A stretch of 41,969 nt of DNA from Bacteroidales bacterium (GTDB lineage: Bacteria > Bacteroidota > Bacteroidia > Bacteroidales > JAQUTK01). The translations under genes were made by a program, and so were the position numbers. The first letter of the stretch is position 1, and each line of letters opens with the position of its first letter. The stretch lies in contig JAQUZH010000003.1 of the NCBI GenBank assembly GCA_028691445.1, positions 1-41,969 of the forward strand, in the 5' to 3' direction. Under the pieces are notes generated by a model. It ran no database searches and had not been told where the DNA came from. It was given only the letters and a program-made list of their open reading frames with translations. Shown piece after piece: positions 9,533-16,384 of this stretch.

Positions 9533-10111
9533 ATGACTAAAAGTATCAAAGGAACAGAGACGGAGAAGAATCTGATGTGCTCATTTGCCGGCGAATGTCA
9601 GGCACGTATGCGTTATACCTACTTTGCCAGTGCGGCTAAGAAAGAAGGATTCGAACAGATTGCTGCTATCTTTACAGAAACAGCCGATCAGGAAAAAGAA
9701 CACGCCAAACGGATGTTTAAGTTTTTAGAAGGAGGAACCACCGAGATTACAGCCTCTTTCCCATCGGGAGTCATTGGTCGTACGCTCGACAATCTTCAGG
9801 CAGCTGCTGCCGGTGAATTGGAAGAGTGGTCAGACTTGTACCCTGCTTTTGCAGAAACAGCCGAGAAAGAAGGATTTCCGGAGATTGCCATGATGTATCG
9901 CAAGATAGCTGTAGCAGAAAAAGGGCACGAACAACGTTACAACGCATTTGTAAGTAACATCGAAACTGCTTCTGTATTTGCCAAAGAAGATGAGGTCGTA
10001 TGGCAGTGCCGCAACTGTGGCTATTTCCATGTCGGAAAGAAAGCACCCGAGAAATGTCCCGCTTGCCTCCATCCGCAGGCTTATTTCGAAGTCAAAGCAG
10101 ACAATTATTAA
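9533..10111 (+). CDS. rbr: Rubrerythrin
   Basis: 192 aa, the usual length. The N-terminal ferritin-like four-helix domain (residues ~1-145) carries the diiron ligands in two E-x2-H-type helices: Glu21, EKEH at 54-57, then GELEEW near 94-99 and AEKGHEQ near 128-134. The C-terminal rubredoxin-like domain binds one iron through Cys159, Cys162, Cys175 and Cys178 (CRNC and CPAC). Rubrerythrin reduces hydrogen peroxide with electrons from NADH-dependent partners and protects anaerobes from oxidative stress in the cytoplasm. It is monocistronic, with its own promoter and a strong terminator. No peroxide-regulator site was recognised. Confidence 0.97.
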   Translation: MTKSIKGTETEKNLMCSFAGECQARMRYTYFASAAKKEGFEQIAAIFTETADQEKEHAKRMFKFLEGGTTEITASFPSGVIGRTLDNLQAAAAGELEEWSDLYPAFAETAEKEGFPEIAMMYRKIAVAEKGHEQRYNAFVSNIETASVFAKEDEVVWQCRNCGYFHVGKKAPEKCPACLHPQAYFEVKADNY

Positions 10112-10119
10112 TCCTAACT

Positions 10120-10157
10120 AGAAAGGCTCTCCCGCAAGGGGAGCCTTTCTGATTTTT
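10120..10157 (+). terminator. Terminator after rubrerythrin
   Basis: The stem AGAAAGGCTC (10120-10129) pairs with GAGCCTTTCT (10141-10150), with inner CCC/GGG pairs closing a GCAA tetraloop and one bulged T. A T-run (GATTTTTC) follows. Confidence 0.92.
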
Positions 10158-10244
10158 CACCCCCTTATCAGCATAACCTTTACTGATTTAGGTAGACACT
10201 TTTATGAACTTACACAGAAACAGGGGTTATATAAGGACAACTGA

Positions 10245-10403
10245 TTAAGGATCAGCTGATTTGTGCTCATTCCGGGCCATTTTTTTTTTTTTTGCTTTCA
10301 GAATCGCCGATACCATGATTTTAATGCACCAACTGCACCAAGCCACACCTCTCAGTATCCTGTAGGGCAGTTTGGTCTGTTTTGATTTTACTTGCTCGCT
10401 CAT
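10245..10403 (-). CDS. Putative small ORF, 52 aa, Lys-rich with 14-A tract
   Basis: It starts with ATG at 10401-10403, three codons after an in-frame TAG, and stops at 10245. It opens MSEQVKSKQTKLPYRILRG, has a Trp/Cys-rich stretch (GVAWCSWCIKIM), then ILKAKKKK encoded within the 14-A run, and ends MARNEHKSADP. The composition looks more like a peptide than noise, and the Trp/Cys stretch could be a short membrane-binding helix. I recognise no family. A one-base change in the A run would switch to a longer frame ending at 10202. It may be a real small gene, a decayed gene or chance. Confidence 0.3.
   Translation of the reverse strand: MSEQVKSKQTKLPYRILRGVAWCSWCIKIMVSAILKAKKKKMARNEHKSADP
10280..10293. 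repeat. 14-base T homopolymer
   Basis: Fourteen consecutive T on the + strand, read as A on the minus strand, lie inside the small minus-strand frame. Such tracts are prone to slippage in replication and transcription. Confidence 0.9.
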
Positions 10404-10409
10404 AAATTG

Positions 10410-10481
10410 CTACCAAAAATGCTTGCGATTGTTCCTTTTTGATCTAGTTTTTGCACCAAACGGCTTTAAAAGGAGGTGCAT
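10410..10481 (-). pseudogene. In-frame upstream segment ended by TAG
   Basis: ATG at 10479-10481 opens a 23-residue frame (MHLLLKPFGAKTRSKRNNRK, then HFW) that ends in TAG at 10410-10412. It is in the same frame as the 52-aa ORF, and only two codons separate the TAG from that ORF's ATG. The pair together could be one ~77-codon gene with a nonsense codon. This is a weak call. Confidence 0.2.
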
Positions 10482-10522
10482 AATTAACCTCAACGCTCGA
10501 TTTTGATTGTCCAAAATTCCTG

Positions 10523-10566
10523 AAAAGTTTTCCCATAGTTTTGCTCGAAACTATGGGAAAACTTTT
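10523..10566. repeat. Perfect 19-bp inverted repeat, 6-nt loop
   Basis: The left arm 10523-10541 (AAAAGTTTTCCCATAGTTT) is exactly complementary to 10548-10566, with loop TGCTCG. On the + strand it runs into TTTTTCC, so it could end a + transcript, but no gene lies upstream within 400 bp. It may be a stand-alone RNA hairpin or a mobile-repeat end. Confidence 0.85.
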
Positions 10567-10573
10567 TCCTTTC

Positions 10574-10617
10574 TTCCGTATATTTTTCCAAAGTTTTCCG
10601 TATATTTTTTCGGAAAA
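10574..10617. repeat. Tandem TTCCGTATATTTTT repeat with inverted repeat
   Basis: Two identical 14-mers start at 10574 and 10596, 22 bp apart. The second overlaps an inverted repeat, TTTTCCG (10594-10600) with CGGAAAA (10611-10617). It looks like a protein-binding or transcription-control region rather than coding DNA. Confidence 0.7.
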
Positions 10618-10690
10618 TACTTAAATCTTTTTATGATTATAAATCAAGCAGTTACAGCCATTGAAGAAAAGAAATAAGGAAGCCGCCTGA

Positions 10691-10762
10691 ATGACCAACT
10701 ACGACCACATACTCAGTCCCCGCCAAGTACCGCTCATCACGCAACACTTAGAGGAGATGTAA
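10691..10762 (+). other. Short open frame of 23 codons
   Basis: ATG at 10691, directly after a TGA, encodes MTNYDHILSPRQVPLITQHL plus EEM and stops at 10762. It lies 14 bp after another tiny frame (10633-10677, 14 codons). No family was recognised. It could be a gene remnant or chance. Confidence 0.2.
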
Positions 10763-10770
10763 AGCAGGAG

Positions 10771-10791
10771 ATTGTGGGTCAAGCCCGCAAT
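10771..10791. repeat. REP-like palindrome
   Basis: ATTGTGGG (10771-10778) pairs with CCCGCAAT (10784-10791) around TCAAG, with one G-T pair. The core GGGTCAAGCCCGCAATGACGG resembles palindromic elements scattered through intergenic DNA of many bacteria (from memory, not searched). Confidence 0.55.
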
Positions 10792-10803
10792 GACGGTGTA
10801 AAA

Positions 10804-10833
10804 GTCCTCGGATGTCCTCAATAGTCCTCACTG
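10804..10833. repeat. Three tandem 10-bp units beginning GTCCTC
   Basis: GTCCTCGGAT, GTCCTCAATA and GTCCTCACTG follow each other without gaps. The first six bases of each unit are identical, giving one copy per helical turn. Confidence 0.6.
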
Positions 10834-11026
10834 CGATTTTTCCATGTCGTAGTGCAGAGAATGTAATGAGAAGCTCTGATTGTAAAAGGGATAGCGTAAT
10901 GAATGTGTTCCTTTTTCGGGAGACTTCTTTTTCTTTCTACACGACGATCTCTTGAATGAAATAGCGAGTTTGTTTCAAATTATCGTAAAATGACCTCAAA
11001 AAGTCACATACTTGCAGGCGGAGTCG
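10834..11026. other. Rest of the gene-poor region, no gene seen
   Basis: I see no plausible coding frame with a start, no tRNA-like fold and no terminator here. Part of it belongs to the start-less minus-strand frame described separately. Confidence 0.5.
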
Positions 11027-11055
11027 TTGTTTTCTAAAAGATTTTCGTATTTTTG
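11027..11055 (+). promoter_or_regulatory. Promoter of the XRE-cupin/ligase/heparinase operon
   Basis: A perfect -7 box TATTTTTG (11048-11055) has TTG at 11027-11029, 18 bp upstream, matching the Bacteroidetes -33/-7 layout. The start codon is 71 bp downstream, leaving room for the dyad in the leader. Confidence 0.7.
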
Positions 11056-11064
11056 TGCCCGATT

Positions 11065-11087
11065 CGTTCTTGTTCTTTGCAAGAACG
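11065..11087. promoter_or_regulatory. Dyad in the operon leader, candidate operator
   Basis: GTTCTT occurs twice in tandem (11066-11071, 11072-11077) and its inverse AAGAAC at 11081-11086. This gives both an 8-bp arm dyad (CGTTCTTG/CAAGAACG, 7-nt spacer) and a 6-bp arm dyad with a 3-nt spacer. It begins 10 bp after the -7 box, where a bound repressor would block initiation. Binding by the XRE protein encoded next is inference; an RNA hairpin is the alternative. Confidence 0.55.
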
Positions 11088-11126
11088 TCTATGTCATCAA
11101 TATTTAAACTCTAAAGAATCGTTTGT

Positions 11127-11693
11127 ATGAATAACGTAGGAGAAAAAATTAAGTCTGTACGTGAGTTGCAAAAAATTACACGGGAAGAGGTAGCACAACG
11201 TAGTGGCTTGTCTGTAAAGCAAGTGGAAACTATCGAAGAGAATAATCTGCTTCCTTCACTCACCCCGCTTATCAAGATAGCCCGTGCGTTGGGTGTTCGT
11301 TTGGGAACTTTCCTGGATGATCAGGAAAACTTTGGTCCGGTGGTATGTCGTCAGGGCAATAGTCAGGAGACCATTCGTTTTACCAACAACACCGAGAATG
11401 AAAGCAAAAGTATGGGTTATCATTCGTTGGCTGCAACCAAGACAGATCGCCACATGGAGCCTTTTGTTATTCAGGTAGATCCAACGGGAGCTTCAGAGTT
11501 TAACGCTTCCTCTCACGAAGGCGAAGAATTTATTTATGTACTGGAAGGTAAGATTGAAGTGAACTATGGCAAAGACAGCTATACACTTGAGGCCGGAGAC
11601 AGTATCTATTATGATTCCATCGTAGCTCATCATGTACATGCAGCCGATAGTACTACCGCCCGTATCCTTGCTGTTGTTTACACGCCAATTTAA
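11127..11693 (+). CDS. XRE-family regulator with C-terminal cupin domain
   Basis: 188 aa. Residues ~5-62 form an XRE helix-turn-helix ([20 protein letters not shown], then [20 protein letters not shown]). Residues ~110-186 form a cupin_2 barrel with the metal-type His/Glu pattern ([18 protein letters not shown] and the second motif AHHVHA). This HTH-cupin family senses a small ligand in the barrel and represses or activates adjoining metabolic genes. It is first in an operon: the acyl-CoA ligase starts 11 bp after its stop. It lies behind its own promoter and a dyad that it may bind (inference). The ligand is unknown; an acid or acyl-CoA used by the ligase is the natural guess. Confidence 0.92.
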   Translation: MNNVGEKIKSVRELQKITREEVAQRSGLSVKQVETIEENNLLPSLTPLIKIARALGVRLGTFLDDQENFGPVVCRQGNSQETIRFTNNTENESKSMGYHSLAATKTDRHMEPFVIQVDPTGASEFNASSHEGEEFIYVLEGKIEVNYGKDSYTLEAGDSIYYDSIVAHHVHAADSTTARILAVVYTPI

Positions 11694-11704
11694 TCGGAGG
11701 GGAT
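11694..11704 (+). promoter_or_regulatory. Shine-Dalgarno-like GGAGGGG before the ligase
   Basis: The 11-bp gap between the regulator and the ligase contains GGAGGGG, 3-9 bp before two adjacent ATG codons (11705 and 11708). Strong purine-rich sites are uncommon in Bacteroidetes, so it may help couple translation within the operon. Confidence 0.6.
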
Positions 11705-13357
11705 ATGATGCAGTTATTTGACAGAACACTGGGAGATTGGCTTGAACATTGGGCAAAGACCACTCCTGATAAAGAATATTTGGTCTATTCAGACAGAAAT
11801 CTACGGTACACCTGGAAAGAGTTTGACGAACGTGTCAACGATGCCGCCAAAGGTTTGATAGCTATCGGTGTGACCCGCGGTTCGCACGTGGGCATCTGGG
11901 CGCAGAATGTGCCCGATTGGTTGACCTATTTATATGCGTGTGCAAAGATTGGCGCGATCTATGTGACGGTCAATACCAACTACAAACAGAATGAGTTGGA
12001 GTATCTGACGGAGAACTCCGATATGCATACCTTGCTGATTACCAACGGTACGTTTGACAGCGATTATGTGGAGATGACTTATCAGATGCTTCCTGAGTTG
12101 AAAAACTGTCAGCGCGGACATCTACGCAGCGAACGTTTCCCGAAGATGCGCAATGTCATCTTTATTGGTCAGGAGAAGTACAGAGGAATGTATAACACCT
12201 CTGAGATTTTGCTGCTCGGATCGCATACGCCCGATGAACAACTGAATGAATTGAAGAAACAGGTCAATTGCCACGATGTGGTTAATATGCAGTACACCTC
12301 GGGAACAACCGGTTTTCCGAAGGGGGTGATGCTGTCGCACCACAACATTGCCAATAACGGATATCTTACCGGAGAGCACATGAAGTTTACCGGCGACGAC
12401 AAACTGTGTGTCTGTGTGCCGTTGTTTCACTGTTTTGGAGTTGTATTGGCCACGATGAACTGTTTGACGCATGGTTGTACAGAGGTGGTGGTAGAGCGTT
12501 TTGATCCGCTGATCACACTGGCTTCTATTCACAAGGAGAGATGTACTGCCGTATATGGAGTACCTACGATGTTTATCGCCGAACTAAACCATCCGATGTT
12601 TGACATGTTTGATCTGACTAGTTTGCGAACGGGTATCATGGCCGGTGCTCTTTGTCCGGTAGAGGTGATGCGTCAGGTGCAGGAAAAGATGCACATGCAT
12701 GTAACGAGTGTGTACGGACTGACAGAGACATCGCCAGGTATGACGCAGACACGCATCGAACAGTCCTTTGAGGAACGATGCAATACGGTGGGCTATGACT
12801 ATGAGTTTACCGAGGTGGCGGTCATCAATCCGGAGACATTGGAAGAGTGTCCTACCGGTGTCATCGGCGAAATGTGCTGTCGTGGTTATAACTTGATGAA
12901 GGGATATTACAAAAATGAAGCTGCTACCAATGAGATTATGGACGCCAACGGCTATTTACATTCCGGCGATTTGGGCGTGAAAGATGAGAAAGGTAATTAC
13001 ACAATTACAGGACGCATCAAAGACATGATCATCCGTGGCGGTGAAAATGTCTATCCCCGTGAGATAGAAGAGTTCTTGTATCACATGCCGGGAGTGAAAG
13101 ATGTGCAGGTTGCTGCCGTTCCTTCCAGGAAATATGGAGAAGAGGTCGGTGCCTTTATCATTCTGCAAAAAGGGGTGGATATGTGTAGCGGCGATGTACG
13201 TGAGTTTTGTAAAGGGAAGATCTCCCGTCATAAGATTCCGAAGTATGTCTTCTTCCTCGAACAGTTTCCGATGACCGGAAGCGGCAAGATCCAAAAATAT
13301 AAATTGAGAGAAATGAGTCTTGAACTTTGTAAACAACAAGGTATTGAGGTGATATAA
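11705..13357 (+). CDS. AMP-forming acyl-CoA synthetase (FadD/medium-chain ligase-like)
   Basis: 550 aa, normal for the ANL superfamily. The AMP-binding P-loop [11 protein letters not shown] is at 197-207; VYGLTETSP near 337 is the A5 motif; [15 protein letters not shown] and YLHSGDLG (A7) follow, with [20 protein letters not shown] (A8 hinge) next. The catalytic lysine of A10 is Lys528 in TGSGKIQK. It activates a carboxylic acid to acyl-AMP and then acyl-CoA in the cytoplasm; chain length cannot be read from sequence, and aromatic acids are also possible. A second ATG three bases on (11708) could be the true start. It is co-transcribed with the cupin regulator, a pairing I recall as common in gut anaerobes. 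Confidence 0.94.
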   Translation: MMQLFDRTLGDWLEHWAKTTPDKEYLVYSDRNLRYTWKEFDERVNDAAKGLIAIGVTRGSHVGIWAQNVPDWLTYLYACAKIGAIYVTVNTNYKQNELEYLTENSDMHTLLITNGTFDSDYVEMTYQMLPELKNCQRGHLRSERFPKMRNVIFIGQEKYRGMYNTSEILLLGSHTPDEQLNELKKQVNCHDVVNMQYTSGTTGFPKGVMLSHHNIANNGYLTGEHMKFTGDDKLCVCVPLFHCFGVVLATMNCLTHGCTEVVVERFDPLITLASIHKERCTAVYGVPTMFIAELNHPMFDMFDLTSLRTGIMAGALCPVEVMRQVQEKMHMHVTSVYGLTETSPGMTQTRIEQSFEERCNTVGYDYEFTEVAVINPETLEECPTGVIGEMCCRGYNLMKGYYKNEAATNEIMDANGYLHSGDLGVKDEKGNYTITGRIKDMIIRGGENVYPREIEEFLYHMPGVKDVQVAAVPSRKYGEEVGAFIILQKGVDMCSGDVREFCKGKISRHKIPKYVFFLEQFPMTGSGKIQKYKLREMSLELCKQQGIEVI

Positions 13358-13374
13358 AAAGGAGACACAATAAG

Positions 13375-15276
13375 ATGAGAAACATCATCCGTTTGCTATC
13401 GATGGTCTTGTTATTCTTAGGAATAGCAGGGCCATCTTTGGCTTATAGCCCACGCGATCTGCTGCAGAAGGAAGCAGACATCAACCGCTTGAAAGAGGTG
13501 CTTGTATTGAACCAGAAGTGGGTAACTTATCCTGCTTATAGTGATCGGAAAGGATGGGATACTCTTTTCGGACCTTCCAAGGAGATCTATATCCGGCGGG
13601 GAGAGTCGCGCCTTTCCTATGCTTGGAAAGTGATCAAGGCGACCGACTATCTGGAGTTTGCGAAAAGTGGTTCGCGCAAAGTGATGGAAAACCCGTTTGA
13701 AGAGAACAATAATGCTGTTACGGACCTTTTTCTCGCCGAACTGGCAGAGGGGAAGGGGCGTTTCATCCCGCAACTGATCAACGGTACTTTCTTCTATTGT
13801 GAAATGACTTCCTGGGCTCTCTCTGCCCATTTGGGGATACAGAAAGTAAAAGGTTCGCTGCCCGACTATAAAGAGCAGATCATCGAACTGACTTCCGGCG
13901 ATATGGCCTCGGCTTTTTCCTGGATCTATTACTATATGAAACCGGAGTTTGATAAGGTTACTCCGCTCGTCGCCGAACGATTGCGCTCCGAACTGCAGAA
14001 GCGGATACTTGATCCGTATGTAAACAACGATACGTTTTGGTGGCTCAAGGCTACGAACAACTGGAATGTGTGGTGCAACTTCAACGCGTTGGAGAGTTAT
14101 ATGTTGCTGGAGAATGATCCCGATCGACTGGCGCGTGCTGTTCATCGCTCGATGCTCTCTGTCGATCATTTTATCAATTATAATCATGACGATGGGGCGT
14201 GTGAGGAGGGTACAAGCTACTGGGGGCATGCTGCCGGCAAGATGTTTGACTATCTTCAGTTACTAAGTGAGGTGACCGGCGGGAAGATTTCCATCTTTGA
14301 CCATCCGATGATTCGTCATATGGGAGAGTTTATTTCACGTTCCTATGTAGGCAATGGCTGGGTGGTTAACTTTGCTGATGCTTCAGCCCAAGGCGGTGGC
14401 GATCCGCCGTTGATCTTTCGCTATGGAAAGGCAACAGGGAGTCAGGAGATGATGGCTTTTGCAGCCTATCTGGCTCAGGGAAAGGTGCCGGCGATGAATG
14501 GACGCGATATCTACCGGATCTTTCAGACGATGCAATGCAGAGACGAACTCCTGCAGACGAAAGGGGAACTCTCGCGGGCTCCTTACTCGTGGTATCCTGA
14601 AACAGAGGTGTGCTACATGCGCAACGATGTTTTCATGTTGGCGACGAAAGGTGGCTTTAACGCGGAAAGTCATAACCACAATGATCTGGGCACTTTCTCT
14701 TTGTATGTGGATACTATTCCGCTCTTTATTGATGCCGGAGTGGGCACTTATACTCGTCAGACCTTCTCTTCTGAGCGTTATACCCTCTGGACGATGCAGA
14801 GCGATTACCACAATCTGCCGCGAGTGAATGGCTTTTCTCAAAAGGATGGAGCGCAATACAAAGCCAAAGACACACGGTTTGATGCAGCAAAGATGCTTTT
14901 CTCTACCGATATTGCCGGAGCCTATCCCAAAGAGTCTGGTGTGAAGCGTTGGGTGCGCTCCTATACGTTGGATAAGAAGAGGCTTCTGATAAAGGATGCT
15001 TTCACGCTCGATTCGCTTCTGCAACCCAACCAGATTCATTTCCTGACCTGGCAAAAACCGGATTTCTCCACCGATGGAAAGATTCTGCTTTCGGTAGGAA
15101 AGAGGGAGGTCGTGCTTTCGTATGATGCGAAAGCGTTTACAGCTTCCTGCGAACCGGTTGTTCAGGAGGATAGCCGTCTTTCAAAGGTATGGGGGAAGGA
15201 GATCTTCCGTATCTCACTTTTGGCTAAAGAGAGGAAGATACAAGGGTCGTACTCCTATTCGGTTACGCTGAAATAG
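13375..15276 (+). CDS. Heparinase II/III-like exported protein
   Basis: 633 aa. Residues 1-23 are a signal peptide with cleavage after SLA. Residues ~30-400 form an alpha/alpha-toroid-like region with long helices (NWNVWCNFNALESYMLLEND). Residues ~420-630 form the heparinase II/III beta-sandwich, opening GGFNAESHNHNDLGTFSLY with the family's His-Asn-rich motif, then YHNLPRVNG. The family cleaves uronic-acid glycans by beta-elimination in the periplasm or at the surface; the substrate is unknown. It starts 17 bp after the ligase stop behind an AAAAGGAG site, so it appears to be the third gene of the regulator/ligase operon. Its stop is only 2 bp from the stop of the convergent birA gene, with no terminator between. 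Confidence 0.88.
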   Translation: MRNIIRLLSMVLLFLGIAGPSLAYSPRDLLQKEADINRLKEVLVLNQKWVTYPAYSDRKGWDTLFGPSKEIYIRRGESRLSYAWKVIKATDYLEFAKSGSRKVMENPFEENNNAVTDLFLAELAEGKGRFIPQLINGTFFYCEMTSWALSAHLGIQKVKGSLPDYKEQIIELTSGDMASAFSWIYYYMKPEFDKVTPLVAERLRSELQKRILDPYVNNDTFWWLKATNNWNVWCNFNALESYMLLENDPDRLARAVHRSMLSVDHFINYNHDDGACEEGTSYWGHAAGKMFDYLQLLSEVTGGKISIFDHPMIRHMGEFISRSYVGNGWVVNFADASAQGGGDPPLIFRYGKATGSQEMMAFAAYLAQGKVPAMNGRDIYRIFQTMQCRDELLQTKGELSRAPYSWYPETEVCYMRNDVFMLATKGGFNAESHNHNDLGTFSLYVDTIPLFIDAGVGTYTRQTFSSERYTLWTMQSDYHNLPRVNGFSQKDGAQYKAKDTRFDAAKMLFSTDIAGAYPKESGVKRWVRSYTLDKKRLLIKDAFTLDSLLQPNQIHFLTWQKPDFSTDGKILLSVGKREVVLSYDAKAFTASCEPVVQEDSRLSKVWGKEIFRISLLAKERKIQGSYSYSVTLK

Positions 15277-15278
15277 GG

Positions 15279-16016
15279 TTAGAGGATGTACTGCACTTCC
15301 TTAAACCAGTAAGATCGTATCTCGCCATCTTCTTTTTGGAGACGCAATATTCCGTTGGGCTCTACGGAAAGAATGGATCCTCTGATCTCCTCTTTGCGGA
15401 GCATGTCGTAGAAAGCGTAAAGACCATCGTTCCGATAGAGAGAGTCGAAGTATTGGATGCGTACGGATTCTTTGTCTGCGCGGATCTGTTCGTAATAGCG
15501 GCCTATGTGAGCGACAAACAGATCCAGAACTTCCTGGATAGAGACCTCTTTGCCAATAATTTGTATCAGTGAAACCGGATTAGGCAGATAGTCGGGAAAC
15601 TCCTGCTGATTGATATTGATGCCAATGCCGAGGATAGAGGAGGAAATAACCCTTTCTGTCAGATTGTTTTCTATCAGGATTCCGGTAATCTTTTGATCGC
15701 GGTAATAGATGTCATTGGGCCATTTGATCGAGATATCGGAAACGTAACGACTCAGTGCCTCTTTAACTGCAAGGGCGGTGATCTGAGAAATGATAAACTG
15801 TTCGTTGGCTGCAACAAACGTCGGGTATAAAACCATGCTGAAGGTGAGGTTCTTCCCTTGCTCGGCACTCCATTTGTTGCCTGCCTGTCCTCTGCCTTGT
15901 GTCTGGATTCTGGCTGTGACGACAGATCCTTCCGGTACTTCCTCTTTGACGATCCACTCCTGAAGGTAGGTGTTGGTGGATGTGGTCTCTTCGAGATGTC
16001 TGATGATTGGATTCAT
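15279..16016 (-). CDS. birA: Biotin--[acetyl-CoA-carboxylase] ligase, catalytic domain only
   Basis: 245 aa. It has the biotin-protein ligase signatures GRGQAG (41-46), KWPNDIYY (98-105) and GIGIN near 150, which bind biotin and ATP and transfer biotinyl-AMP to the biotin carboxyl carrier protein. The N-terminal winged-helix DNA-binding domain of E. coli BirA is missing, so this is a class I enzyme and not a repressor of biotin genes. A short SH3-like C-terminal domain (residues ~200-245) is retained. The start lies 2 bp after the yraN stop, so it is the third gene of an operon. Confidence 0.95.
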   Translation of the reverse strand: MNPIIRHLEETTSTNTYLQEWIVKEEVPEGSVVTARIQTQGRGQAGNKWSAEQGKNLTFSMVLYPTFVAANEQFIISQITALAVKEALSRYVSDISIKWPNDIYYRDQKITGILIENNLTERVISSSILGIGININQQEFPDYLPNPVSLIQIIGKEVSIQEVLDLFVAHIGRYYEQIRADKESVRIQYFDSLYRNDGLYAFYDMLRKEEIRGSILSVEPNGILRLQKEDGEIRSYWFKEVQYIL

Positions 16017-16018
16017 AA

Positions 16019-16384
16019 CTAGTTCGTCGGGGGTAAAAAAGAGTCTTCTATGTGTTCAAGGATGAAATGACCCGGTTCGCCGATGATAGAGATCACGTCA
16101 AATCGTACCTCTTTGTTGATTTGAAAATAGCGGATATAGGCATCTGTGGCATGAATAAGACGTCTGATCTTGAGAGCGCTGATTGCTTGCTCAGGGTATT
16201 CAAAGGTGGAGGTAGAGCGGGTCTTCACTTCCACTACTACCAGAAACTCTTTATTCTCGGCCACAATGTCCAATTCTTTCTTTCCACTCCGCCAGTTTCT
16301 GTGGCGAATCGAGTATCCTTTCTCAAGAAGCAAACTGACTGCTGCCTCTTCTCCTGCTTTCCCTATGTCATTGTGAGTAGCCAT
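16019..16384 (-). CDS. yraN: YraN/UPF0102 nuclease-fold protein
   Basis: 121 aa. It shows the PD-(D/E)xK-like pattern of the UPF0102 family: Gly8-x2-Gly-Glu12, GKKELDIVA (35-42, acidic residues Glu37 and Asp39) and VVVEVKTR (49-56, Glu52-x-Lys54). The fold suggests endonuclease or Holliday-junction resolvase activity, but the role is not established. The gene starts inside the TGATG overlap with the sulfatase-fold gene upstream and is followed 2 bp later by birA, so the three are translationally linked. Confidence 0.93.
   Translation of the reverse strand: MATHNDIGKAGEEAAVSLLLEKGYSIRHRNWRSGKKELDIVAENKEFLVVVEVKTRSTSTFEYPEQAISALKIRRLIHATDAYIRYFQINKEVRFDVISIIGEPGHFILEHIEDSFLPPTN

Larger units (their letters stand above)
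10158..10522. other. Start of a gene-poor region, no conventional gene
   Basis: This is the first part of about 1 kb with no coding sequence of normal size. It holds the 14-T tract, a perfect ATCAGCTGAT palindrome at 10251-10260 and a small interrupted reading frame on the minus strand (separate entries). I recognise no RNA family or protein. Confidence 0.6.
10751..10936 (-). other. Start-less open frame of 62 codons, probable dispersed-repeat DNA
   Basis: Between TAG (10937-10939) and TAA (10748-10750) the minus strand is open for 62 codons but has no start codon. Its translation includes FITLSLLQSELLITFSALRH and ends near HCGLDPQSPALHLL. The HCGLDPQSP string is the usual translation of a REP-like palindrome, so I read this stretch as non-coding repeat DNA, not a gene. 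Confidence 0.4.

Noticed and set aside
9316-9540. 74-codon + strand frame before rubrerythrin
   Set aside because: It runs over the rubrerythrin promoter and start, has no family likeness, and its composition is not protein-like.
10633-10677. 14-codon + frame MIINQAVTAIEEKK as a real peptide gene
   Set aside because: Too short to support, with no ribosome-binding or conservation evidence; mentioned only as part of the gene-poor region.
10804-10833. The 3 x 10-bp repeat as a CRISPR array
   Set aside because: The units are too short, have no spacers and no cas genes are nearby.
13417-14229. 270-codon minus-strand frame inside the heparinase-like gene
   Set aside because: It is antisense to a clear family member; its length follows from the codon usage of the real gene, and no domain is visible.
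14383-15054. 223-codon minus-strand frame inside the heparinase-like gene
   Set aside because: Same reason: a shadow of the sense gene without recognisable motifs.
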